Assembly (NCBI RefSeq): GCF_002910915.1
Contig: NZ_NEUF01000081.1
Span: forward strand, 1 to 64,000
From: Streptomyces sp. SM10
GTDB lineage: Bacteria; Actinomycetota; Actinomycetes; Streptomycetales; Streptomycetaceae
Direction: 5' to 3'
DNA: 64,000 nucleotides
Under the pieces are notes generated by a model. The model worked only from the letters and a program-made list of their open reading frames with translations. It had not been told where the DNA came from and made no database searches. Below are positions 7,802 through 19,059 of this stretch, piece after piece (position 1 is the stretch's first letter; every line of letters begins with the position of its first letter). Both the position numbers and the translations under genes were made by a program.

Positions 7802-10717
7802 TCAGGGCTGGTCGGTGACGCACTCCGCGGCGAATTCGCACAGCGCCGTACGGTTGGCCCGGCCCGTCTTGCTGAGCAGGCTGGCCAGGTGCTTCTCCAC
7901 CGTGCGGGGCGAGATGGACAGCCGCTGGGCTATCTGCTGGTTGCCCGGCCGCTCCGGCAGCAGGACGAACACTTCGTACTCGCGCGGGGTCACCCCGTTC
8001 GTCCGCAGGGACGACGGAATCCGGTCACGGCCCCCGCGCCGCTGGGTCACGCTCACCCCCGCCTGCCTCAGGACGGCCCGGCAGGCCGACGCCGCGGGCT
8101 GCACCCCGGCGGCGTAGAAGTACTCCTCCGCGGTGCGCAGCCACACGACCGGCTCGCCCCATCCATCGGCGAACGCCGCCTCCGCGACCAGCCGCAGGCC
8201 GAGGTGGCGGGCCACCGGGAAGGCGGCGGACCGGGTGTGGAAGGCGGCCATCCGCCGTTCGGCGCCCGTCCGGTCGCCCTCCCGGCCGAGCAGCACGGCC
8301 GCCGCCAGCTCCAGGAACTGCCGGTTCCAGGCCAGGGCGGCACCGGAGGTCCCGGCCACCGCCTCGTACTCGCCGGGCGCCGCCTCACCCGCCAGCACCC
8401 TCAGCAGCGGGCGCAGCCCGTAGCGGCCGCTCAGGTAGTAGTAGCTCGGGTGGTCGTGCTCCCAGGCCAGGGACGCGTCCAGATCGGCCAGGGCCCGCGG
8501 GCGGTCCTCGTCCAGGAGTGCCCCGAGGGCCCCGCAGAAGCCGAGCTGGAGGGGCACCAGGGCGGACTGCTCCCCTCCGGCCCTGCGGAAGGCGGCCAGC
8601 GCCCGGTCCTTCTCCCGCCGTCGGCCGCGGTGCGCCGCGGTGGCGGCCCCGGCCAGCAGCAGGTACCGGTGGGCGCCGTGGTTGCCGATCCTGGCGCTGG
8701 CCTCCACCGACCGTCCGGTGATCTCCTCCGCCTCGTCCCACCGGGCGCACATCACCGCGTTCATCGCGAGGAGTCCGTCGACCGTCTGGGCCAGCAGCAG
8801 GGAACCGAGCTCCGCGGCCGCCGCGCGAGCGGAGTGCAGCCGGCCCGCGTCTCCGGTCCGCATGAAGCCGTTGACCCCCAGACGCACCAGCGCCTCGACC
8901 CGCCACAGGGGGAGCGCGTGTTCGGTGGAGAGGGTGAGCATCCGTTCCAGGCAGGCGTCGGCGGCGTCGAAGCCCCTCTCCCGGGAGAGCAGCGCCAGCA
9001 ACTGCCAGGCCTGGCAGGCCACGACCGGAAGCCCTTCGGCCTCGGCGGTCTCCGCGGCCTCGCGGGCGGCCCGCTCGACGACAGCCGGGTCCCGGCGTTC
9101 CTCGCCGGGGAGCAGCGAGAGGTGGCCGTCGACCACGGTGAGCGAGGCATCGTGCGCCGGGGACGGCTCCGGCCCGAACAGGCTGCGGGCAGAGGTAATC
9201 TGACGGGCCGTATCGGCCGCGCGCTCCGCCATGACCGCCACCCAGGCGATCTTGATGTGGGCCTCCCCGCGCCGGACTGCGGCCTCCGAGCGCGCCGGGA
9301 CCGGGGACAGGGAGTCGGCCAGCGCCAGAGCGCCGTCCAGGTCTCCGCCCTCCGCCCTGGCCACCGCGAGGGACTCGGTGACGGCGGCGAGGTCGGCCTC
9401 CGCGGCCAGGGAGAGGGAACGCTCCAGCAGGACCACGGCCGAGCCGTGCGAACCCGAGGCGAGCATCCGGCGCCCCGCCTCCGCGAACTGGCGTGCGGCG
9501 CCCGCCCGGTTGCCGGCGGCGAGCTCCAGCGACGCCACGAGCTGGCGCCGGTCCTCGTCGAGCGGCTCCCCGGACCGCTCCACGGCCGTCGCCGCACGCC
9601 GGGCCAGCGCGGCGCGCTCCGCCGGTGCGAGCGAGGAGACCAGCGCCTCCGCGGTGAGGGCGTGCCGGAAGGTGTAGCGGTCGGGGGCCGCTCCGTCCGG
9701 GGCGATGACACCCGTCTCGACGGCGGATCTCAGGTGGGTGAACAGAGCCCGGTCCTCCAGGCCGGTGACGGTCTGGAGGACCGGTACGGAGAACTGGCTG
9801 CCCAGGGTCGCCGCCGTCAGCAGCAGGTCCCGCACCGGCTCGTCCATCCGGTCGAGCCGGTGCGACCAGCTCCGCAGGATGCGCGACGGCAGGGTCCCGT
9901 CCGGCTGCTCGGCCGTCTCCCAGCCGTCCTCGGTGCGCCGCAGCCTGCCCGTGTCCAGCAGATCGTCCAGCAGCACCTCGACGAGGTAGGGATTGCCCGC
10001 CGCGCGCTCGACCAGCCGCTGCTGGAGCGCCTCGGGTATCCGCTCGGGCGGGGTGTCCAGACAGGCGCCGGTCAGGGCCCGCACCTCGGCGTCGCCGAGC
10101 CCTCGTAACTCCGTCACCGCCGCCGTGTGCCGCTGCTCGGCAGAGCGTACGAGGTCCAGTGCCGCCCCCGGTTCGGGGCGCAGGGTGCCCAGCAGCAGGA
10201 CGGGCAGGTCCGCCAGGTTGTCGATGACGTACTCGACCACCGCGACGGTCTCCGTGTCGCAGTCGTGCAGGTCCTCCAGCAGCATCACGCAGCCGCCGTC
10301 CCGGCCCAGGACCGACAGCAGGCGCAGCAGGGCCTCGGCCAGCTCGACCACGGTCTCCGAGTAGCCGGAGGACGTCCCGCTCCGCCACTCGGGCACCAGC
10401 CGGGCCAACGCCGGGTGGTACGGCACCAGTTCCGGGTCGGTCGGGGTGCCCGCCGCCCGGAAGTGGGACGAGAGGGCCTCCACCAGAGGGCGGAAGGGGA
10501 CGACCAGGCCGGTGGAACCGGCCCGCCCCCGCAGCACCGGCATCCCCAGTCCGTAGGCCCGGTAGGCGCACTCGCCCACCAGACGGGACTTGCCGATCCC
10601 CGCTTCACCGACGAGGAACAGCGCGCGCCCCGAACGCCGACGTGCGGCGTCCAGGGCGCTGCTCAGCAGGCCGATCTCCTCGTCACGTCCGACGACGACC
10701 GGCGAATTCGCACGCAT
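7802..10717 (-). CDS. LAL-family LuxR regulator with AAA ATPase domain
   Basis: A 971-residue large ATP-binding LuxR regulator. Walker A GEAGIGKSR lies at 37-45, VMLLEDLHDCD is the Walker B region, a long helical TPR-like middle follows, and the C-terminal LuxR helix-turn-helix spans about 905-965 (TPREYEVFVLL, NQQIAQRLSISPRTVEKHLASLL). The gene starts 80 bp after the cysteine-free precursor and is followed 192 bp later by the SARP gene. LAL proteins commonly act as pathway activators of secondary metabolite clusters, so two layers of control (LAL and SARP) appear dedicated to this locus. The effector is unknown. Confidence 0.92.
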   Translation of the reverse strand: MRANSPVVVGRDEEIGLLSSALDAARRRSGRALFLVGEAGIGKSRLVGECAYRAYGLGMPVLRGRAGSTGLVVPFRPLVEALSSHFRAAGTPTDPELVPYHPALARLVPEWRSGTSSGYSETVVELAEALLRLLSVLGRDGGCVMLLEDLHDCDTETVAVVEYVIDNLADLPVLLLGTLRPEPGAALDLVRSAEQRHTAAVTELRGLGDAEVRALTGACLDTPPERIPEALQQRLVERAAGNPYLVEVLLDDLLDTGRLRRTEDGWETAEQPDGTLPSRILRSWSHRLDRMDEPVRDLLLTAATLGSQFSVPVLQTVTGLEDRALFTHLRSAVETGVIAPDGAAPDRYTFRHALTAEALVSSLAPAERAALARRAATAVERSGEPLDEDRRQLVASLELAAGNRAGAARQFAEAGRRMLASGSHGSAVVLLERSLSLAAEADLAAVTESLAVARAEGGDLDGALALADSLSPVPARSEAAVRRGEAHIKIAWVAVMAERAADTARQITSARSLFGPEPSPAHDASLTVVDGHLSLLPGEERRDPAVVERAAREAAETAEAEGLPVVACQAWQLLALLSRERGFDAADACLERMLTLSTEHALPLWRVEALVRLGVNGFMRTGDAGRLHSARAAAAELGSLLLAQTVDGLLAMNAVMCARWDEAEEITGRSVEASARIGNHGAHRYLLLAGAATAAHRGRRREKDRALAAFRRAGGEQSALVPLQLGFCGALGALLDEDRPRALADLDASLAWEHDHPSYYYLSGRYGLRPLLRVLAGEAAPGEYEAVAGTSGAALAWNRQFLELAAAVLLGREGDRTGAERRMAAFHTRSAAFPVARHLGLRLVAEAAFADGWGEPVVWLRTAEEYFYAAGVQPAASACRAVLRQAGVSVTQRRGGRDRIPSSLRTNGVTPREYEVFVLLPERPGNQQIAQRLSISPRTVEKHLASLLSKTGRANRTALCEFAAECVTDQP

Positions 10718-10797
10718 GGCCGCAGGCTACTGGAGCCGTACAGAGTGCGGCAGTGGGCATCTTTCCGCCCATGATCGGGTGTAACGGCAGGAAAGGA

Positions 10798-10992
10798 CTA
10801 AACAATCGTGAAGGTGGTCCACGGGAACTCGTCGCCGGGGCCCGTCTCGCCCTCGGCGGATCTGAGGAGTCTGCTCCGCAGCCCCAGCCCGCCGCTGATG
10901 CCGAGCGATATGCGGCCGGCGGGGTGTTCGGTGCCGCCCGCGTGCGCCGCCGTGGTGTCCGTGTACCCGTTGGATTCGCTGATCTGTGTCAT
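10798..10992 (-). CDS. Putative LanM substrate: 64-aa precursor lacking cysteine
   Basis: The ATG at 10992 is 11 nt after the lanM stop, with GAGG just upstream, so the gene is almost certainly cotranscribed with lanM. The peptide has two Gly-Gly sites (19-20 and 34-35), a basic stretch LRSRLLRS (38-45) and a C terminus DEFPWTTFTIV rich in Thr. It has no Cys, so ordinary (methyl)lanthionine rings cannot form within it. Possible outcomes are dehydroamino acids only, reduction to D-residues, addition of an external thiol, or use by another enzyme. The precursor role rests on size, position and Gly-Gly sites; no family match is recognised. Confidence 0.6.
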   Translation of the reverse strand: MTQISESNGYTDTTAAHAGGTEHPAGRISLGISGGLGLRSRLLRSAEGETGPGDEFPWTTFTIV

Positions 10993-11003
10993 CTCTGCCT
11001 CGT

Positions 11004-14159
<3,156 letters not shown>

Positions 14160-14274
14160 CGCGTTCACCTCCCCTGCCGGGGAGGCCCCTGTGGTTCTCC
14201 CCGTGACCATCCTGGGGGGAGGCGACGGCCCGCACATGGGGGAGTTCCCCCCATCTTTCGATCCGTCGCACCGC

Positions 14275-14406
14275 GGCCGTACGGGGCCTACCCGTCTCGG
14301 CGGGGCGGCCGCACGGGGCGTACCCAGCTCAGCGGGCGGTCGACAGCACGGGGCGCACCCCGCTCAGCGGGCCGGCCGTACGGGCCACACCCCCCTCAGC
14401 GGGACG
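14275..14406. repeat. Four degenerate tandem copies of an about 33-bp unit
   Basis: The unit reads roughly GGCCGTACGGGGCSTACCC followed by RGCTCAGCGGG. Copies start near 14275, 14307, 14339 and 14374. The last one runs into the 3' end of the LacI gene and supplies its stop. The run lies between lanM and the LacI gene at the apparent edge of the lanthipeptide cluster. Its function is unknown; recombination scar, protein site or terminator array are all possible. Confidence 0.7.
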
Positions 14407-15460
14407 GCGGCGCCGTCGATCCGCGTTCCATGAGCTCCGCGTCGATGGTCGCCACGCCACTCGGAGGGGGCGTCTCCTTGCCCATCGCGAGCCGCCCGGC
14501 CCGCGCCCCCGCCTCGAAGAGCGGCAGTCGTACGGTCGTCAGGGCCGGCACGGCGTCCACCGCGAACGGCAGGTCGTCGAAGCCCGCCACCGAGACGTCC
14601 TCGGGGATGCGGAGCCCCCGCTCCCGGACCGCCGCGCAGGCACCCAGCGCCACGGTGTCGTTGGCGGCGACGACGGCCGTCACCTCGGGTTCGCGGCGCA
14701 GGAGTTCGAGCGTGGCGTCGTAGCCGGAGCTCCGGTCGTACGGGCCGTGCACGGTGACGCTCTCCTCGTCCCCGTAGAGCCCCGCCGCCTTCATGGCCTC
14801 CCGGTGGCCCTCCAGCCGGTGCCGGGTCGTGGTGCGCTCCAGGGGTCCCGCGACGTAGCCGATGCGCCGGTGTCCCAGGGCGATCAGGTGCTCGGTGAGG
14901 CGCCTGGCACCGCCCCGGTTGTCGAAGGCCAGCGCGGCGGTCACCGCGTCGGTGTCCTGCAGCGGGGGGCGCCCGCAGAAGACGATCCGGGTACCGGCGT
15001 CCGCGAGTCTGGCCAGCTTCGCCGCCATCGCCGCCTGGTGCGCCGGGTCCTCCAGCGCACCGCCGGTGAGGACGACGGCCGCGGCGCGCTGGCGCTGCAG
15101 GAGGGTGAGGTAGGTGAGTTCGCGCTCGGGGGAGCCGCCGGTGTTGCAGACGACGGCGAGTTTCTCGCCGCCCCCGCGGCCCGACCCGTCGCCCGGACCG
15201 CCGATCTCGCTCTGCGCGGCCCCGGCCATGATGCCGAAGAACGGGTCGGCGATGTCGTTGACGAGGATGCCCACCAGATCGGACGTGGCGGCGGCGAGCG
15301 AGCTGGCCGGTCCGTTCAGTACGTAGTCCAGGTCGTCCACCGCGCGCAGGACCCGCTCCCGGGTGGACGAGGCCACCGGGTAGTTGCCGTTCAGGACACG
15401 GGACACGGTGGCCGGGGACACCCGGGCGCGGGCCGCAACGTCCGCCAGGGTGACTGTCAT
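14396..15460 (-). CDS. LacI-family transcriptional repressor
   Basis: A 354-residue regulator. The N-terminal helix-turn-helix (TLADVAARARVSPATVSRVLNG, quoted in parts: TLADVAARARVS then PATVSRVLNG) with hinge helix spans residues 3-60, followed by a periplasmic-binding-like sensor (about 60-345) with VGILVNDIADPFF. ATG 15460 has GGAGGAG upstream. It is divergent from the oxidoreductase/DUF993/isomerase operon, with a typical AAGCGCTT operator between them, so local repression released by a sugar or sugar-derived ligand is likely. An insertion with SGRGGGEK-like residues near position 90 is longer than usual. The last codons fall within a tandem repeat. Confidence 0.92.
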   Translation of the reverse strand: MTVTLADVAARARVSPATVSRVLNGNYPVASSTRERVLRAVDDLDYVLNGPASSLAAATSDLVGILVNDIADPFFGIMAGAAQSEIGGPGDGSGRGGGEKLAVVCNTGGSPERELTYLTLLQRQRAAAVVLTGGALEDPAHQAAMAAKLARLADAGTRIVFCGRPPLQDTDAVTAALAFDNRGGARRLTEHLIALGHRRIGYVAGPLERTTTRHRLEGHREAMKAAGLYGDEESVTVHGPYDRSSGYDATLELLRREPEVTAVVAANDTVALGACAAVRERGLRIPEDVSVAGFDDLPFAVDAVPALTTVRLPLFEAGARAGRLAMGKETPPPSGVATIDAELMERGSTAPPSR

Positions 15461-15494
15461 CGCTCTCCTCCGAGGAGTTCTGGCGCGGCCCCTC

Positions 15495-15548
15495 TTGTCC
15501 GGGCCACTGTCGGCAGGCTAGCGTCATACCGCATAGAAAGCGCTTGCT
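15495..15548 (+). promoter_or_regulatory. LacI-type operator and probable operon promoter
   Basis: AAGCGCTT at 15538-15545, inside GAAAGCGCTTGC, is the classic central-CG palindrome of LacI-family sites. TTGTCC (15495-15500) and TAGCGT (15519-15524), 18 bp apart, could be -35 and -10 of the rightward operon, which would put the operator just past the start of transcription. The operator is convincing; the promoter hexamers are weaker. Confidence 0.65.
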
Positions 15549-15571
15549 ACGGCTGTATGGAGGGAACTTTC

Positions 15572-16723
15572 GTGACACGCAGGACAGTGCGCATCGCCAT
15601 GAACGGCGTCACGGGACGCATGGGATACCGGCAGCACCTGGTGCGCTCGATCCTCGCGATCCGCGAGCAGGGCGGCCTCGACCTCGGCGGCGGAGAGGTG
15701 CTGTGGCCCGAGCCCGTGCTCGTCGGCCGCCGCGCCCACGCGCTGGAGGCGCTCGCCGCGCAGCACGGCCTCACCGAGTGGTCCACCGACCTCGACGCGG
15801 TGCTCGCCGACGAGTCGATCGACATCTACTTCGACGCCCAGGTCACCTCGGCCCGCGTCGAGGCGATCAAGAAGGCGATCGCCGCCGGCAAGCACATCTA
15901 CACCGAGAAGCCCACCGCCACCGACGTCGAGGGCGCGCTCGAACTGGCCCGTCTGGCCCGCGACGCGGGCATCAAGCACGGCGTCGTCCAGGACAAGATC
16001 TTCCTCCCGGGCCTGCTCAAGCTGAAGCGCCTCATCGACGGCGGCTTCTTCGGCGAGATCCTCTCCGTGCGCGGCGAGTTCGGCTACTGGGTCTTCGAAG
16101 GCGACTGGCAGGACGCCCAGCGCCCCTCGTGGAACTACCGCGCGCAGGACGGCGGCGGCATCGTCGTCGACATGTTCCCGCACTGGGAGTACGTCCTGCA
16201 CGAGCTGTTCGGTCAGGTCACGAGCGTCTCGGCACACGTCCAGACGCACATCCCGCAGCGCTGGGACGAGCACGGCAAGCCCTACGCCGCCACCGCCGAC
16301 GACGCCGCGTACGGCACCTTCCAGCTGGCCGGCGGCACCGTCGCCCAGATCAACTCCTCCTGGGCGGTCCGCGTCAACCGCGACGAGCTCGTCGAGTTCC
16401 AGGTCGACGGCACCCACGGCTCCGCCGTCGCGGGCCTGCGCAACTGCCGCGTCCAGCACCGCTCGGCCACCCCCAAGCCGGTCTGGAACCCGGACCTCCC
16501 GGTCACCGAGCCCTTCCGCGACCAGTGGCAGGAAGTCCCCGACAACGCCGAGTTCGACAACGGCTTCAAGGCCCAGTGGGAGCTCTTCCTGCGCCACATC
16601 GTCCTCGACGAGCCCTACACCTGGGACCTGATGGCCGGCGCCCGGGGCGTCCAGCTCGCCGAGCTCGGCCTCAGGTCCTCGGCCGAGGGCCGCCGCTTCG
16701 ACGTACCGGAGCTGAGCCTGTGA
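15572..16723 (+). CDS. Gfo/Idh/MocA family NAD(P)-dependent oxidoreductase
   Basis: A 383-residue sugar or cyclitol dehydrogenase-like protein. The N-terminal Rossmann fold has VRIAMNGVTGRMGYRQH as a variant of the GxGxxG dinucleotide loop. EKPTATD at about residues 114-120 holds the conserved catalytic Lys of this family, and the C-terminal alpha/beta domain carries the substrate site. GTG 15572 was preferred over ATG 15557 because GGAGGG lies 7 nt before it. It is the first gene of a coupled operon (GTGA overlap with the next). With the isomerase and DUF993 protein it probably oxidises an unusual sugar or glycoside; the substrate cannot be read from sequence. Confidence 0.88.
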   Translation: MTRRTVRIAMNGVTGRMGYRQHLVRSILAIREQGGLDLGGGEVLWPEPVLVGRRAHALEALAAQHGLTEWSTDLDAVLADESIDIYFDAQVTSARVEAIKKAIAAGKHIYTEKPTATDVEGALELARLARDAGIKHGVVQDKIFLPGLLKLKRLIDGGFFGEILSVRGEFGYWVFEGDWQDAQRPSWNYRAQDGGGIVVDMFPHWEYVLHELFGQVTSVSAHVQTHIPQRWDEHGKPYAATADDAAYGTFQLAGGTVAQINSSWAVRVNRDELVEFQVDGTHGSAVAGLRNCRVQHRSATPKPVWNPDLPVTEPFRDQWQEVPDNAEFDNGFKAQWELFLRHIVLDEPYTWDLMAGARGVQLAELGLRSSAEGRRFDVPELSL

Positions 16724-17862
16724 CCATCCACCTGCCGCAGGGCCTCTACGAACCCCGCGCCACCCCGCTCGACCTGGCACCGTCCCGGGCTCCCCTCGCC
16801 TCGCGTACGGTCTTCTCCGCCGCCCACGTCGTCGCCGACCCGTACGCCGACATCAGCCCCGACGACCCCGTCGCCGTCGACTGGGACGCCACCCTCGCCT
16901 TCCGCCGCCACCTGTGGTCGCACGGTCTGGGCGTCGCCGAGGCCATGGACACCGCCCAGCGCGGCATGGGCCTCGACTGGGCCGGAGCGGCGGAGCTGAT
17001 CCGCCGCTCGGCCGCCGAGGCGAAGTCCGTGGGCGGAGCGATCGCCTGCGGCGTCGGCACCGACCAGCTCACCGGCCCCGCGACGCTCCCCGAGGTGCGC
17101 GCGGCGTACGAGGAGCAGCTCGCGCTGGTCGAGGAGAGCGGCGCACAGGCCATCCTGATGGCCTCCCGCGCGCTGGCCGCCGCGGCGAACGGCCCCGAGG
17201 ACTACCAGGAGCTGTACGCCCATCTCCTGCGCCAGGCCGCGGAGCCGGTGGTCCTGCACTGGCTCGGCCCGATGTTCGACCCGGCGCTGGAGGGTTACTG
17301 GGGGAGCGCGGACCTCGACGCCGCGACGGACACCTTCCTGAAGGTCATCTCGGAGCATCCGGACAAGGTCGACGGCATCAAGATCTCGCTCCTGGACGCC
17401 GAGCGCGAGATCGACGTACGCCGCCGGCTGCCCAGCGGGGTGCGCTGTTACACCGGCGACGACTTCAACTACCCGGAGCTGATCGCGGGCGACGACCGCG
17501 GCTTCAGCCACGCGCTGCTCGGCATCTTCGACCCGCTCGGGCCGCTCGCCGCCCACGCGGTGCGGGTCCTGGACACCGGGGACGTCCAGGGGTTCCGCGA
17601 CCTCCTCGACCCCACGGTCGAGCTGTCGCGCCACCTCTTCAGGGCCCCGACCCGTTTCTACAAGACGGGCGTGGTGTTCCTCGCCTGGCTCGCGGGCCAC
17701 CAGGACCACTTCACGATGGTCGGCGGTCTCCAGTCAGCCCGCTCGCTGCCGCACCTGGCGAAGGCGTACGAACTGGCCGACCGCCTCGGCCTGTTCCCGG
17801 ACCCCGAGCTGGCCGAGTCGCGCATGCGCGCGCTGCTGAGCGTGCGCGGAGGAAGCCGATGA
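16720..17862 (+). CDS. DUF993 (dihydrodipicolinate synthase-like) protein
   Basis: A 380-residue probable (beta/alpha)8 aldolase-like enzyme of the DUF993 group. GTG 16720 overlaps the preceding stop (GTGA). Conserved-looking stretches are FSAAHVVADPYAD, VLHWLGPMFDP and GIKISLLDAE. The Lys in VDGIKISLLD sits where Schiff-base aldolases of the DHDPS fold keep theirs, but this is only a pattern judgement. The family has no settled reaction. Placement between an oxidoreductase and a sugar isomerase fits a retro-aldol or dehydration step in a sugar-acid or ketosugar route. Confidence 0.82.
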   Translation: MTIHLPQGLYEPRATPLDLAPSRAPLASRTVFSAAHVVADPYADISPDDPVAVDWDATLAFRRHLWSHGLGVAEAMDTAQRGMGLDWAGAAELIRRSAAEAKSVGGAIACGVGTDQLTGPATLPEVRAAYEEQLALVEESGAQAILMASRALAAAANGPEDYQELYAHLLRQAAEPVVLHWLGPMFDPALEGYWGSADLDAATDTFLKVISEHPDKVDGIKISLLDAEREIDVRRRLPSGVRCYTGDDFNYPELIAGDDRGFSHALLGIFDPLGPLAAHAVRVLDTGDVQGFRDLLDPTVELSRHLFRAPTRFYKTGVVFLAWLAGHQDHFTMVGGLQSARSLPHLAKAYELADRLGLFPDPELAESRMRALLSVRGGSR

Positions 17863-18692
17863 GTGCCGAGCTGTCCCGCCTGTCCATCAACCAGGAGACG
17901 GTCCGGCAGCTCTCCCTGCCGGAGCTCGTCGAGGGCTGCGCCAAGGCCGGCATCGGGCAGGTCGGCCTGTGGCGGGCGCCCGTCCAGGAGTACGGCGTCG
18001 AGCGCGCCGGGCGGCTGATGGAGGATGCGGGCCTCACCGTCACCAGCCTCTGCCGCGGCGGATTCCTCACGGCGTCCGATCCGGCGGAGCGGGCCCGCGC
18101 CCTGGACGACAACCGGGCCGCGGTCGACGAGGCCGCGGGGGTGAACACCGATACCCTGGTCCTGGTCTCCGGCGGGCTGCCCGAGGGGGACAAGGACCTG
18201 TTCGGCGCCCGCGACCGGATCGCCGACGCGCTGGCGGAGCTGGCCCCGTACGCGGCCGAGCGGGGTGTGCGCCTCGCGATCGAGCCGCTGCACCCGATGT
18301 TCGCCTCGGACCGCTGTGTCGTCTCCACCCTCTCCCAGGCCCTGGACCTCGCGGAGCGCTTCCCCGCCGAGCAGGTCGGGGTGGTCGTCGACGCCTACCA
18401 CATCTGGTGGGACGACCAGGTGGCCGTGCAGATCGCGCGGGCGGGAGCGGGCGGCCGGATCCACTCCTTCCAGCTGGCCGACTGGATCACCCCGCTTCCG
18501 GCGGGAGTTCTGGTGGGCCGTGGCCAACTGGGCGACGGATGCGTCGACTTCCGGACGATGCGCCGACAGGTCGAGGCGACCGGCTTCGACGGGCCGATCG
18601 AGGTGGAGATCTTCAACGAGGGCCTCTGGGCCCGCGACGGCGCGGAAGTGATCGCCGAAGTCGCCGCCCGATACCTGGAACACGCCTGCTGA
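17859..18692 (+). CDS. Sugar phosphate isomerase/epimerase (xylose isomerase-like TIM barrel)
   Basis: A 277-residue AP-endonuclease-2-type TIM barrel. ATG 17859 overlaps the DUF993 stop (ATGA). Likely metal ligands lie in LAIEPLHPMF (Glu), VVDAYHIWWDD (Asp and His), and VEIFNEGLW (Glu), the usual order for the family. It is the last gene of the LacI-controlled operon. Together the three genes look like a small catabolic cassette of the kind used for keto-sugars; the precise substrate is not recognised. Confidence 0.88.
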   Translation: MSAELSRLSINQETVRQLSLPELVEGCAKAGIGQVGLWRAPVQEYGVERAGRLMEDAGLTVTSLCRGGFLTASDPAERARALDDNRAAVDEAAGVNTDTLVLVSGGLPEGDKDLFGARDRIADALAELAPYAAERGVRLAIEPLHPMFASDRCVVSTLSQALDLAERFPAEQVGVVVDAYHIWWDDQVAVQIARAGAGGRIHSFQLADWITPLPAGVLVGRGQLGDGCVDFRTMRRQVEATGFDGPIEVEIFNEGLWARDGAEVIAEVAARYLEHAC

Positions 18693-19059
18693 GAGGCGCC
18701 CGGACAGGCGGAGGCAAAGAAATCGCAAAGGCGTGCAACCTTTGCGCACCTTCCCCGGTCGTACTCAGCGTCGGGACTTCCGGGGAGGGGTCCGGGGGGA
18801 TCGGGAAGCCCGACGGAGGGGGAAAGCGAGGGGGGTCCGGCCTGTGGGCCGGGCCCCATTCCGCGTTCGACGGGGCTTTCCGCGCGCCGGGTTCAGGCGC
18901 CCTCCCTGGTGCGATGTCCGGCGTGGTGCGGGATCTACGGCGGCTGCTCTTCCTTTCCGGTCCTCTCGAAGAAGCCGGAGGGGTAGTACTCGGCGACAAG
19001 GTGTACCGACAGTGGTTTCCTCGCCCTGTTCGGGCTTCCTGGGTCCTTGTCATGACGGG
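18693..19059 (+). promoter_or_regulatory. Intergenic region with an orphan ECF-sigma-like promoter
   Basis: GCAAAGG (18725-18731) and CCTTTGC (18739-18745) form a 7-bp inverted repeat. Inside it GCAACC (18735-18740), then 17 bp, then GTCGTA (18758-18763), resembles -35/-10 elements used by SigE-type ECF sigma factors in Streptomyces. It would transcribe rightward, but the next gene is on the other strand. A 49-codon frame (18914-19063) lies downstream without a good ribosome site. No other feature was seen. Confidence 0.45.

Noticed and set aside
14275-14406. Tandem repeats considered as a CRISPR array
   Set aside because: Units are directly adjacent without unique spacers and no cas genes are present.
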